A DNA stretch of 64,000 nt from Polytrichum commune (GCA_950295325.1 OX485806.1:47921169-47985168), one strand, 5' to 3'; shown: positions 11,788 through 21,820, counted from the stretch's first letter. Translations and numbers: made by a program. The notes: a model not told the origin generated them from the sequence alone.

Positions 11788-12517
11788 AGTATCTTTTGGC
11801 CTGTGAGCAGTCTAGAAAAATGTCCACCATATGCACTATCATGGCATGCTGATAATATAGAGGGCATTTCTACCTGCGACACACAACGTCTCAATAAGCC
11901 ATCGGCTCCTCTCCTAAATAATCTATGCCCTATCACAACGTAGTGCCGGCTATTAACTCTGACCTTTCTCCTTTCCTCCCTCGTCCGATCTCCAGTCAAC
12001 TGTTGGGTTGTTAGAATCTCGACGATGCCTGAGTACCAATCCGCCTTAGCAATTACCAGGAAGAGATTGTCATCCCTCAAGCTATCGTCAACCGGACTAA
12101 ATCCAACCTCATCAGAAAACCTTGATAAGTGGTCTGCTTGCACGTGCATACGCCTGGGTTTATAATCAACGGTGTAGTCGAACTCCTCCAACAGTAGGAC
12201 CCATCTAGCCAACCTCCCACTCAACTCTGCCTTGTTGACTAGGAACTTGATCGCCATGTGATCGATAAAAAAAACCACTGGATTACACATGAGGTAATGG
12301 AAAAATTTCTTAACTGAGAAGACCATGGCCAAACACTCTCTTTCAGTGGTCGAATAATTTCTCTTTGCAGAGGTTAACTTTCGGTTCTCATAACCCACAG
12401 GTTGATCCTTCCCTTTGTCTCCCGTTCACTGACATAATGCACTACCTATAGCTACCGCACTAGCATCAGAAAACACATAAAATGGCTTCTCCAATTTGGT
12501 GGCCTCAACACCGGATA
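11788..12517 (-). pseudogene. Gypsy-A RNase H and integrase zinc-finger start
   Basis: A long minus frame (11778-12398, 206 aa) contains YSTTERECLAMVFSVKKFFHY, FIDHMAIKFLVNKAELSGRL, EEFDYTVDYKPRRMHVQADH and HDSAYGGHFSRLLTGQKILR. These are typical RT-type RNase H blocks (E in TTERE, D in FIDH, D in QADH) followed by the H-H of the integrase zinc finger. The upstream SDASAVAIG block (about 12440-12470) is in another frame. Gypsy-C is inserted at 12524. Confidence 0.85.
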
Positions 12518-12523
12518 GGTGCT

Positions 12524-13496
12524 TGTCGCAACCCTTGCTAACCCCCTTGACAATCTTGCCAATTTTCCATTCTAGCAAAGGTTACGAGCGCTAACCCTTC
12601 GCATACCGCCATGCTAATGGTTAGCTCCTCTTACCCCGGACCATATAATTCAAAGGAGGGGAACCAACCCTCCTACTTTGCTTTCGGGACTCACCCCTTA
12701 ATCGGTAACCCATTCCTAGATGTGGACTTCCATCCATGGAAGTCCAATCCCATGTTGATCATCGCGTTGCCGGAGCAACACTACAACAACCCGCACCATA
12801 CTAGGCAACTATGGCCTCACAATAGGCCAAAGCCCATGGAGGCCGTGCCGTTCGGCCTCGGGTGGGTGAGGCCACACCACCTCACCCATATAAGCCTCTA
12901 GGACTTTACACGGGGCCCCTACCCCACCGTCAACCAACCTCTTGTCTCTCCACCAAGAGTTGGGGCCAAGTGGACATTCTCCCTTAGCCGCTGGGCTAAG
13001 AAGCCTCTAGCAGCTTCAGACCATCATAACTTCCTTGTATGATGTCCGAGGCTAGCAACCAACCACTCCGTCTTCATCTACGTTTCACGTAGATGCCGAT
13101 GGACTCCTCACTTGCCCCATTTGGGCAAGTTATGAGGACGTTATGCCTCTTTGAACCTTGGCAGTCCCGGGAGTCACTCCCAGGCACTGCTGCACCAGGG
13201 CGCTGTCCCGGGACAGCGCCCCACTCAAATGGCCATAACTCCTAGCTCACACCTCCGATTGAGGTGTTCTTGAGCATTCTAGAATCACCACGCCATGAGC
13301 TACGCATAGCTCATGGCCTTACCCTTGTGCCTCCTAGTCTTCGTGGGTGGGAGGCGTTCCCAACGCCCGGGGCCCTCACCCACACTAGAATCACTTGGGC
13401 CCTCTCACCAACGGCGCCACAAGTCCCGGGTGTCACTCCGGGGTCCCCCTTGTGCCCGTGGTGTTTCGGGCACTCCTCATGGAGAGGTGTGCGACA
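12524..13496 (-). mobile_element. 3' LTR of Gypsy-C
   Basis: Plus-strand reading TGTCGCAACCC ... GTGCGACA. Reading against 21843-22815, I find three differences: near base 18 and two near the right end. The last two fit CpG-to-TpG decay. The 96-aa open frame shared by both LTRs (12611-12901 and 21930-22220) is judged incidental. Confidence 0.92.
13198..13221. repeat. 24-bp perfect palindrome in LTR-C
   Basis: GGGCGCTGTCCC followed directly by its reverse complement. It also occurs at 22517-22540 and 19230-19253, and is degraded in copies near 35916, 44128 and 50244. It could form a strong RNA hairpin in LTR transcripts. Confidence 0.9.
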
Positions 13497-13508
13497 CTCA
13501 CCCCCACC
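13497..13508 (-). promoter_or_regulatory. Gypsy-C polypurine tract next to 3' LTR
   Basis: On minus, GGTGGGGGTGAG directly precedes the LTR start TGTCGC. This is the expected place and composition for the plus-strand primer tract. A similar purine run (AGTGGGGGAGAG) occurs about 780 bp upstream at 14286-14297. Confidence 0.7.
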
Positions 13509-14285
13509 AAACGGAGTCGATGCCCTCATCGACTATACTCGTAGTCGGCACACCAATTCTCAAGTTGCCATCCTCTATGGTGCGGCATTGTGTTTACCTT
13601 AGGGCGCGACCCCCACAATGCATCTTCAAATTTGGCATAGTCCCAAAGGTGTCGTTCCTAGGTGGTCCGTTAGCGACCTTGGATCTCTCCTCCGAGGACC
13701 CAACCTACACTAGACCCACCTACTTTGGGACTCACTTGGGTTGCCCCTCCTTTGGGGCCTCCCCCGTTAGGCTCCACTAGCCTAACATGACACATCTAGG
13801 CGAGACCTCAACGCTTCCACTAAGTTGTCTCGGTTGCAACTCCGAGATGGCTTTCCATTGTTAAGCCACGCCTCGATCGCACGGGGGTGATGCCAAGTCC
13901 CGCCCGACTCGGTTTCCACTTTGCTCTTTCGAGACATGGGTTCATGACTCCCATGCGCCAACTCTCGTTAGCTCGCGGGTAGCACTTTTATGAGCACGCG
14001 CCATCACCTTGTCCCCGCCCGGACAAGCCCACGGCTAAGAAGTTTCTTGGTTTTATCCAAGGCCCTTCCAAGCCATGGCCCCCAATTACTCGGCTTACCC
14101 AACCTAGTTTGGCATGTCTATTCCCCCTCTTCCACTAACCAAGCACAAGTACAAGACTAGGACCTCATCTCATACTTTTCTCTTTGCACCACTAAAGTTT
14201 GGACTTTATTCCCTCAAGCCAAAGAATAAGTTCATGTTGTGGAGTAATTAACCTCGAAGCTAAGTGTGCTATTAGCGTCTCTCCC
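13509..14285 (-). other. Gypsy-C 3' noncoding region
   Basis: About 780 bp between the last coding remnants and the LTR. It recurs in Gypsy-C fragments at 41401-41955, 48933-49580 and 58757-59335, so it is a stable part of this family. Direct repeats of the motif GATGAGG-CATC followed by a purine run bound it at both ends. No convincing ORF. Confidence 0.65.
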
Positions 14286-15510
14286 CCACTAAAGGAGATT
14301 GATGTCCTCATCAATGCCTACGCTTCATTTTATTGGAATCCTTAGCCTTAGTTTCTTCAAAGTGCTTCACCAATTCATTGGTGGTTACCATGTCTCTTGC
14401 CGCTACCCAAACGGCTTCTTTCTCATGGTATTCACACCATTTCACCAAGTCCTCCTTTGTACATTTTTTTTTCCTTTTCACTTGGGCTTCCTACACTTGA
14501 GGATGCCCTCCTACCTCATGTTCCAAATGATGTCCACAAGGTCGGGAGGTGGCCTTATCACTTGCTTGTGATCGGGCCACAAGGTGTCGTCCTTAAATGA
14601 CTTTAAGAATGAGACATGAAATATGGGATGCACTTTGATCTCGGGCGGTAATTCCAACTTATACATGTCTTTGAACACTTGTTCCACAATGGGAAACGGA
14701 GCTCCAATTTTGGACATAAACTTTGGAGTGAGGCCTTTCAGGTAAGTGAAGTTTTTCACATTCAACAACACCTTTTGGCCCACCTCATTCTCCACTTTGC
14801 GTCTTCCGGCATTGATTCGCACTTCGTACCACCTTCGGGCTTTCTCCACCAACAACTTGGTCATCTCCAAGACTTGTTTTTTTTGCTCCTTGGCCAAGTC
14901 CTTACCATCTTGGTTGAACTCTAGTGTTGAATGTGCCCCCTCGAGAGCTAGGTTAATAGGTTGGAGCGCATCCACTCCATAAGCCACCACGAAAGACCAC
15001 CCCTTGGTAGCCAAGTGCGTGGCTACATTGCAATTTCACTCCGCTTGACCCACATAGTCCGCCCAATCTCCTTGGTCCGCCCCCACCAAGTTCCTCAAGT
15101 ATTGCTTCAAGACTCCATTCACACGCTCCGCTTCCCCATCCATTTGGGAATGCAAGGTCATGCTAAACCTTAGTTTCATTCCGACCTCCTTAGAGAAATG
15201 CATTGAAAATGCACTTGTGAATTTTGGATCTTGATCCCACACAATCACTCTTGGCAACCCGTGGTGCCTCAACCATCCTTTGAGAAAATGCTATGCGGTC
15301 TCCAACGCGGTGGCGGTTCCCACAATCGGCACCATGTGTGCCCATTTGGCAAACCACTCTACCATCAACAAGATGGTATCATACCCATGTGACTCCGGCA
15401 AACTTGTGATCAAGTCCATGCACATACCATGCCATGGCGCCAACGGGATAGGCAACGGTTGCAAGAAACCACATTGGTTTTGGTTAGAGGCTCGGTTTAC
15501 TTGGCACTTT
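14286..15510 (-). pseudogene. Gypsy-C integrase core and C-terminal region
   Basis: Minus frames give HGLPRVIVWDQDPKFTSAF (second catalytic D), MDGEAERVNGVLKQYLRN (third, E), DALQPINLALEGAHSTLEF, VGQKVLLNVKNFT and KLELPPEIKVHPIFHVSFLK. The first D sits in the MDLI block near 15420. The 504-bp frame 14511-15014 is open. Below it, traces of a chromodomain-like tail (WVAARDMVTTNELVKHFEE) are broken by stops. This matches a plant chromovirus-type integrase. Confidence 0.8.
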
Positions 15511-16128
15511 ATTCACGCCTTCACAAAGTGGGCTATATCCTCCTTTATGCACCGCCAATGGTACCTCCAAGACACCATTCTATGGTGGTTTTTTCTTTCT
15601 TCTCTTTGGCCGGCAATGTGGCTATCATATTCCTTCTTCAAAACCGATAGCCTCAACTTGCCTTGTGGCACATACACCCAACTTTGCTTGCACTTGAACA
15701 ATCCGTCCACCAACTTAACCTCTTTGAGCACCTTGCTCTTGCGAAGCTCACCTAAAAGCTTTTGTGCTTTGGGGTAGTGAATTTACCCCTCCCGTATCTT
15801 GCATCACAAGTTTCCTTCGCCGGCACACATTAGCCACAAGGTTTGGATGGTTCTCATTGCTTGGAACTCATCCGGTCTACTTCGCGCATCCGGCACCACA
15901 TTTCCACGGTCCGGTTTGTGGATCAAATCCACCTTCATAAGCGCCAAACTATCATGCCACCGCAATGACTTGGCGCTCACTTGCGCTTGTATATCAAAAT
16001 ACTTTTAGGACACATTGTCCATGTAGACTTTTGCTTTGTACGACCCCAAATAGTATCGCCACATCTTCAAGCAATGCACTACGGCAAAGAAGTTCTTTGT
16101 CATGAGTTGGTTGTTTTCTTTGACAACC
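15511..16128 (-). pseudogene. Gypsy-C RNase H end and linker to integrase
   Basis: Minus reading includes RKQPTHDKELLCRSAL and VAILFG (RNase H), then VKLVDGLFKCKQSWVYVPQGK (linker) and a YHW block leading to the zinc finger. Multiple stops and frameshifts. A solo LTR-A begins at 16129 inside the RNase H part. Confidence 0.7.
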
Positions 16129-16829
16129 TGTGAGCCCAAAAGGGTGCCCACATTTAGTCTTAGACCCTTGAAACGTTAGTTGATGCACTTTGAAGTAGCA
16201 TGTTACTTCACAAAAATATAAAAAGAGTGAAATGTTAGTCTTAGAAGTACCATGTTGTAAGAGGCTAGGATGTGAGTTGTTATTGTGTTTTTACCTTCGG
16301 AAGGATTTGAGTGAATGAGGATAGGTAAGGAGAACTTGGATTGAGTAGTTAGTGAGTAGGCTAGTACAAATGGATGGAGACAACCAAAGTGACTCAAGAG
16401 GCAAGTGCATTCGAATTGGGATGAATGGAGGATCACATGGAGCGCACAAGTGGACCACCTCATCATGGCCACTTAATGGGGAAGGCCCAAGGAAGAATGC
16501 AAGGTGGAGGATAAGCAAATTCTCAAAGCACCAATCAAATCACGAGTTAAGCATCGTGGTTTGAATTAAGTGGTGAGCGATGATTTGGGAAAGTAAGGGG
16601 AGAAAGTTATGGCGGCGGAAAGCGAAGGAGGCTAAGTTTGGGTTGAAGCATCCCAAGTTTGGTAAAGTGTGGTAGGTAGAAAGCCAAGGCTAGTTAAATG
16701 TTCGAATTAGGATCCTTGTTGATCATTTGAGGGAGGAAGGCTTAGAAGATAGGATTGGCGCCTACTAAGTAGGAGGAAATCTCAAGGGCTTATCGTGAGC
16801 CTTGAGGGTGCTCACCCCCTCAAGCTTAC

Positions 16830-16836
16830 TATATAA
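16830..16836 (+). promoter_or_regulatory. Candidate TATA box of long LTR-A
   Basis: TATATAA, followed by a pyrimidine-rich stretch. The sister LTR has CTATATAAA on minus at 29086-29094 in a matching context, so the element is conserved between the copies. Confidence 0.6.
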
Positions 16837-17334
16837 TTCCTCATTCTTCCCTCACTCATCCTCTCTTTCCTTTGTGCTCCAAGGCACCCCACGAGTTATA
16901 AGTGTGGGTGTGGGAAGCCATATTGGAGCACATGTGTGTGCTTAGTTTTTAGTTTGAGAGCCAAGGCTTGTTAGCCTTGAAGAGGGCTTGACCTCTTGGT
17001 AGAATTAGTGTTGACGTGAAGGATTTTAAAGTTAATTCATGATTCCAATTTGTGGTACTTAAAGTTCATGTTTTGAATACACGTGGTTGCAAGTTCCATG
17101 TTTAAGAGTTGAGCACTTGATGTTGTGATGAGTGCAAAAATATACTTGTGTGGATTAGTTAGTCTTAGTGAAGTTAGGAAATTCTCTCTCCCCCTCTCCT
17201 CTCTAGGATTTTAGGATTTTAGGATTAGAGAAGAATTGTGTGATTAGAAAGGGGTTGTTAGTAGAATTAGGGAAATTAGGTAGGAAGATTAGTTAAGGGC
17301 TTGAATAATTAGTGAGGTAGTTGGGGATTACAAC

Positions 17335-17680
17335 TACAAAGTTGTGGGTTCATAAAGGAGTTGGGTTTATGAAGGAGCTGGGTTTGTTTAGTTAGAAAGA
17401 AAAGAGCTGGGTTTATGAAGGACCTGGGTTTGTTTAGTTAGAAGCTAAGGAGCTGGGTTCATGAAGGAGCTGGGTTTATGAAGGAGCTGGGTTTGTTTAG
17501 TTAGAAGCTAAGAAGCTGGGTTTATGAAGGAGCTGGGTTCATGAAGGAGCTGGGTTTATGAAGGAGCTGGGTTTGTTTAGTTAGAAGCTAAGAAGCTGGG
17601 TTTATGAAGGAGCTGGGTTCATGAAGGAGCTGGGTTTATGTAATTAGAAAGTAAAGAGATGGGTTCATGAAGGAGCTTAG
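17335..17680. repeat. GAGCTGGGTTTATGAAG tandem repeat inside long LTR-A
   Basis: Short units of about 17-18 bp (AAGGAGCTGGGTTTATG and TTCATG variants), mixed with a longer block containing GTTTGTTTAGTTAGAAGCTAA that itself repeats. It is specific to this LTR copy. Confidence 0.85.
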
Positions 17681-17967
17681 TAGATAGCCTACCTAATTAG
17701 CTCATAGACAAGTAGTTAATTACATTATGCTAGTTAGTGTTATGTGTGGCTTTCACAAGTAAATGTATTTGAGATTGACTATAGAGAATAGTGTTTTTTT
17801 TTTACACTTGCATCCTCTCTTTAAAAATAAACCACGTGCACAACTTAATGGAGAATGTGGAGCACTCTCGCGATGGCAAGACAAAGGAAGCAAAGACCAA
17901 AGGTGCGAGGGAGAGATTGACATAAGTCACATAAGTATTTCTTAATACTTAAAGGCTTATATACGGT

Positions 17968-18171
17968 ATGGAGACACCAAGTGAGACCTCTTATAGTAGC
18001 GATACGGAATACACAAGTGATAGTTCAAGTGGTAGTATAGAGTCAACGGCACGGACTCCATTTAAGAGAGGGATATCCTTAAGGGCTTGTGTAGCTAAAG
18101 CAGCCGGATGGACGTTAGAAGCAAACAAAGACAAAATAGCACCCGAGCATAAGGAGGTTAAAATAACATAG
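17968..18171 (+). CDS. Small LTR-embedded ORF, CVAKAAGWTLE protein (copy 1)
   Basis: 67-aa open frame with an acidic Ser/Thr-rich N-terminus (residues 1-27) and a basic C-terminal core: ESTART (about 25-30), RGISL, CVAKAAGWTLE (about 41-51), then KDKIAPE. The minus-strand copy at 27691-27879 has the same core. Over CVAKAAGWTLE the two DNA copies differ at seven sites, all synonymous by my reading, which suggests past selection on the protein. It lies about 200 bp from the LTR 3' end, about 1.1 kb downstream of the TATA box. I do not recognise the family. No signal peptide or membrane segment. It may be an exon of a larger LTR transcript. Confidence 0.5.
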   Translation: METPSETSYSSDTEYTSDSSSGSIESTARTPFKRGISLRACVAKAAGWTLEANKDKIAPEHKEVKIT

Positions 18172-18374
18172 TTAACTTGTGCATTCTCCACATACGTATT
18201 GAAATCGTACATTGAGTTGTTAAAAGTGAAATTCCAGTTAAATCCAAGACCACTTGAAGGGTGAACCTTGCACTATGGACTCATCCAAGTCCAAATCCAA
18301 TACCGCGGAGGAATGTGAGCCCAAACCCACTACTCGGACTACGGACGCTTAAGGGTGGGGGGTTTGGCCTCACA

Positions 18375-18954
18375 CAACCATCGAGCTTCATGCTCCCATA
18401 TGCAATGGCCATCGATCTTACATTAACATCCGCCATTGGCAAAGTCATTCACCCCCGTATGCACCTCAAAAGGTTTGTCAAACTCCGCGAACTTGAGTAC
18501 GGGCGGCGAAGAAAACTTGGTTTTAAGCTCTCCAAAGATTTGGTGAAAAGGCTCATCTCACTCTTGGGATAGCCATTTCTTTCACAAGTTCCACAAGGTC
18601 GGACAACCATCGAGCTTCGTGCTCCCATATGCAATGGCCATCGATCTTGCATCAACATCCGCTAATAATAAAGTCACTCGCCCCCACATGCACCTCAAAA
18701 GGTTTGTCAAGCTCCGCGAACTTGAGCACGGGCGGCGAAGAGACCTTGCTCTTAAGCTCCTCAAAGACTTGGTGAGTAGGCTCATCCCACTCTTGGGATA
18801 GCCATTTGTTGCACACGCCGGACAAGGTTCGACATCCATTAAGCTTACCGCTTTCATATGCAATGGTCATCCGTCTTGAATCCACATCCGCCATTGGTAA
18901 AGTCACTCACCCCCGTATGCACCTCCAAAGGTTTGTCAAAGTCCGCAAACTTAA
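18375..18954 (-). repeat. 229-bp tandem repeat of the Gypsy-C RT/RNase H junction
   Basis: Copies start at 18375, 18604 and 18833, exactly 229 bp apart. The third is split by the solo LTR 18955-19931 and resumes at 19937. Each encodes, on minus, the block WLSQEWDEP, SSPPVLKF, ELDKPFEVHVGASDF and the KLDGC region. Since 229 is not a multiple of three, the duplication shifts frame, so the protein was already dead or died then. Confidence 0.85.
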
Positions 18955-19931
18955 TGTCGCGCACCTCTCCATGAGGAGTGCCCGAAACACCATGGGCACA
19001 AGGGGGACCCCGGAGTGACACCCGGGACTTGTGGCGCCGTTGGTGAGAGGGCCCAAGTGATCCTAGTGTGGGTGAGGGCCCCGGGCGTTGGGAACGCCTC
19101 CCACCCACGAAGACTAGGAGGCACAAGGGTAAGGCCATGAGCTATGCGTAGCTCATGGCGTGGTGATTCTAGAAAGCTCAAGAACACCTCAATCGGAGGT
19201 GTGAGCTAGGAGTTATGGCCATTTGAGTGGGGCGCTGTCCCGGGACAGCGCCCTGGTACAGCAGTGCCTGGGAGTGATTCCCGGGACTGCCAAGGTTCAA
19301 ACAGGCATAACTTCCTCAAGACTTGCCCGAATGGGGCAAGCGAGGAGTCCATCGGCATCTACGTGAAGCGTAGATGAAGATGGAGTGGTTGGTTGTTATG
19401 ATCAGACATCATACAAGGAAGTTATGATGGTCTGAAGCTGCTAGTGGGTTCTAGGCCCAGCAGCTAAAGGAAAATGTCCACTTGGCCCCAACTCTTGGTA
19501 GAGAGACAAGAGGTTGGTTGACGGTGGGGTAGGGGCCCCGCGTGAAGTCCTAGAGGCTTATATGGGTGAGGTGGTGTGGCCTCACCCACCCGAGGCCGAA
19601 CGGCAAGGCCTCCATGGGCTTTGGCCTATTGTGAGGCCATAGTTGCCTAGTATGGTTCGGGTTGTTGTAGTGTTGCTCCGGCAACGCGATGATCAACATA
19701 GGAGTGGACTTCCATGGATGGAAGTCCACATTGGGGAAATGGGTTACCGATTAAGGGGTGAGTTCCGAAAGCAAAGTAGGAGGGTTGGTTCCCTCCTATG
19801 AACTATTGGTCCGGGGTTAGAGGAGCTAACCATTAGCATGGCGGTATGCGAAGGGTTAGCCACTCGTAACCTTTGCTAGAATTGAAAATTGGCAAGATGG
19901 TCAAGGGGGGGGGCTAGCAAGGGTTGCGACA
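18955..19931 (+). mobile_element. Solo LTR-C, TSD CTTAA
   Basis: TGTCGCGCACCTCTCC ... GGGTTGCGACA with perfect flanks CTTAA (18950-18954 and 19932-19936). 977 bp. It is inserted antisense in the third 229-bp repeat of a Gypsy-C element, so it is a self-family insertion. It carries the 24-bp palindrome at 19230-19253. Confidence 0.93.
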
Positions 19932-20333
19932 CTTAAGCACGGACGGCGAAGAGAACTTGCTTTCAAGCTTCCCAAAGGCTTGGTGATAAGGCTCATCCCA
20001 CTCTTGGGATAGCCATTTTTTTAACAAATTGACTAAGGTCCTAGCAACCTTAGGAAAACCTCAAATGAAGTGGTGGTAGTAGTTGGCTAGGCCAACAAAT
20101 GACCTAAACCCTTTTCTTAAGTCAAAGACCAATTTTCTTCTTGGATTGCCTTGACATTTTTCATGTGTATTCACCAACTTCCTTTGTCACCACATACCTC
20201 AAGAACTCAATCACTTGTTGAGCAAAGTTGTTTTTCACTCCTTGGCGGTAACTTTTTGGGCAACACATTGGTGAATACATCCTTGTATCTCACCAACTTC
20301 CCACCAATGTGGTTTAGGGGAAGCCCATTTTTC
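19932..20333 (-). pseudogene. Gypsy-C reverse transcriptase with palm deleted
   Basis: From the N-terminal side, minus reading gives YKDVFTNVLPKKLPPR and then at once FAQQVIEFLRYVVTKEV and FRSFVGLANYYHHF, NLLKKWLSQEWDEP. In gypsy RTs the first block lies before, and the later ones after, the fingers/palm that carry the catalytic FMD and YxDD motifs. Those motifs are missing. The junction is near 20237-20245. The plus-strand copy at 55515-55560 has the same junction, so the loss predates both copies. Stops and frameshifts are present too. Confidence 0.75.
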
Positions 20334-20829
20334 CTAGCCTCCCCATAAGTTCCTTGGAGTTGCTCCAATTGAACCACGACCATTGTATTTTCCATTTTTC
20401 ATTTGGTCCACTAAGACCAAATTCAACTTCGGTCCTCCTACCATAGGAGTCCTTGTCAATTTGAACTTCAACTCTTTGTCATTATGACACATCATAATAC
20501 ACCGCAAGCACACCGGCTTGCACCTCACATTTAGCATGTGAGTTTCAAAGAAGATGACCTTCACAATGACATGCATTTCATCTATTTCACTTGGTGTGAA
20601 ATTTTGACAAAAACCCAATGTCCCACATTGAAAGGTTACATGCATCGCGGCCTCCTTTGTCTCATGCGGATTGCCCTTTGCAAACCGCACCTTGGTGGCT
20701 TCCCCACTCTACCAATCGACAAGCCCCAACTCCCTTGTGGGCTTTGGGCTCATGAAGGAATGCCTTAACTCTTTGTCAACCCATGAGACAAGTCTCCCAT
20801 TCATTTGAGCCTCAAGGTACAAAATACTT
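20334..20829 (-). pseudogene. Gypsy-C retropepsin-like protease remnant
   Basis: Minus reading has VDKELRHSFMSPKPTRELGL where an aspartic protease would have a DTG/DSG-A-(T/S)-H-x-F motif, then VTFQCGTLGFCQNFT and FFETHMLNVRCKPV. The catalytic triad is altered (DKE in place of DTG), so it is probably inactive even if translated. The same alteration type (DKEA) occurs in the copy at 55058. Confidence 0.6.
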
Positions 20830-21190
20830 GGTCTCGGCTTAAGGCTACTAGCCTTGGCCACAAAGCCATTGTCCAACATTCGGTCCTCGGCAACTTGGCT
20901 TGGCTTGGCCCACAAAGCCAACTTTAAACATTCCGTCCGCGGGACAAATTGGTTTGGTGCCACAAAACCAATTTCTAATAGTTTGTCCGCAAAACAAACA
21001 TGTTTTGCCTTGGTAGCACAAAGCCACCTTCCCACACTCCGTCCGCGGCACAAACATGAATTGCCTTGGTAGGACAAACCCACCTCCCAACATTCCGTCC
21101 GCGGCACGAGTATAATTTGCCTTGGAAGCATAAAGCCACCTTTCAACATTCCGTCCGCGGCACCAACATGTTTTGCCTACGTAAAATGGA
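20830..21190 (-). repeat. About 56-bp coding minisatellite between gag and protease of Gypsy-C
   Basis: Roughly six units built on CCGTCCGCGGCAC, then TTGCCTTGGTAG and AAAGCCACC. The minus translation repeats phrases like VPRTEC-EV-L-YQGK. Weaker traces of the same repeats occur at 54835-54990. The unit is not a multiple of three in this copy, so frames drift. Confidence 0.75.
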
Positions 21191-21820
21191 CCAAACAATT
21201 TGCACTCATTTCTTTGGGACCTACTTTTGCTAAAGCCACTTGTGGTGATGCGCCGCCAAACTTCTCTTTGGGACCATCGGCTTCAATGCTCTTGCAAACT
21301 TGATGGTCCCCACCATGTCCTCAAGAAGCCTTGGGGACTTAAACAAGGCATCCACCACCCGCTTTTAAAACCCCACCTAAAAGGATGCATTTCTTAGAAA
21401 GTTCGTCCGTTTTAGGTGTATCCTTCATTTGTCCGTTTGAATAGCGCACATAGGCCTTAAGAGGCCCCGGGTGCCTCATTAGCACCAAATTCAATCCAAC
21501 ATCAATACCTTCCAAGCATTTCGAATTGGAATTTCAATCCAACATTAATGCCCTCCAAGGTTTTGGGTGCTTTCGGTATTCTAGGCCCCAAATGTTTTTT
21601 GAGGTTTGCGGGAACCCTTTTCAAAGCACTCCTCCATTTTCCTTACCAAATCCACCCTCATGCCCACCATTGTCATTGGAACCAATGGTATGGTCAAATT
21701 CCATTTGCACATGATCCTTGTTCCAATTTGAGCCTCACAACCTTTTGGAAACCCCGGGCTCACCATCATAACCCGCATTTATGATAGCCATGTTTCCCTC
21801 AAAGTGCGAGCTCAAAACTT
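21191..21820 (-). pseudogene. Gypsy-C gag remnant and leader
   Basis: Short minus pieces, such as CKWNLTIPLVPMTMVG and DLVRKMEECFEKGSR (21581-21778) and LKPMVPKRSL (near 21265), lie where gag is expected. They are far shorter than a full gag and I see no zinc knuckle. They may represent a deleted gag, consistent with a non-autonomous element. Confidence 0.5.

Larger units (their letters stand above)
16129..18374 (+). mobile_element. Long solo LTR-A with embedded ORF, TSD CAACC
   Basis: TGTGAGCCCAAAAGGG ... TTTGGCCTCACA with perfect 5-bp flanks CAACC (16124-16128 and 18375-18379). At 2246 bp it is longer than most LTR-A copies. It contains AAAAAGAGTG (about 16219), a TATATAA box (16830-16836), a GAGCTGGGTTTATG array, and the small ORF 17968-18171. 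It is antisense to the Gypsy-C element it interrupts. Confidence 0.92.

Noticed and set aside
12611-12901. 96-aa ORF identical in two places (12611-12901 and 21930-22220)
   Set aside because: Identity follows from the near-identical LTR-C pair. The frame is broken in older LTR-C copies and has no motif.
13264-13780. Overlapping ORFs with RHELRIAHGLTLVPPSLRGW-type text, repeated at 18951-19187, 22583-22870, 35573-35866 and 43358-44086
   Set aside because: They are shadows of the GC-rich LTR-C in several frames and both strands, with no codon-level conservation seen.
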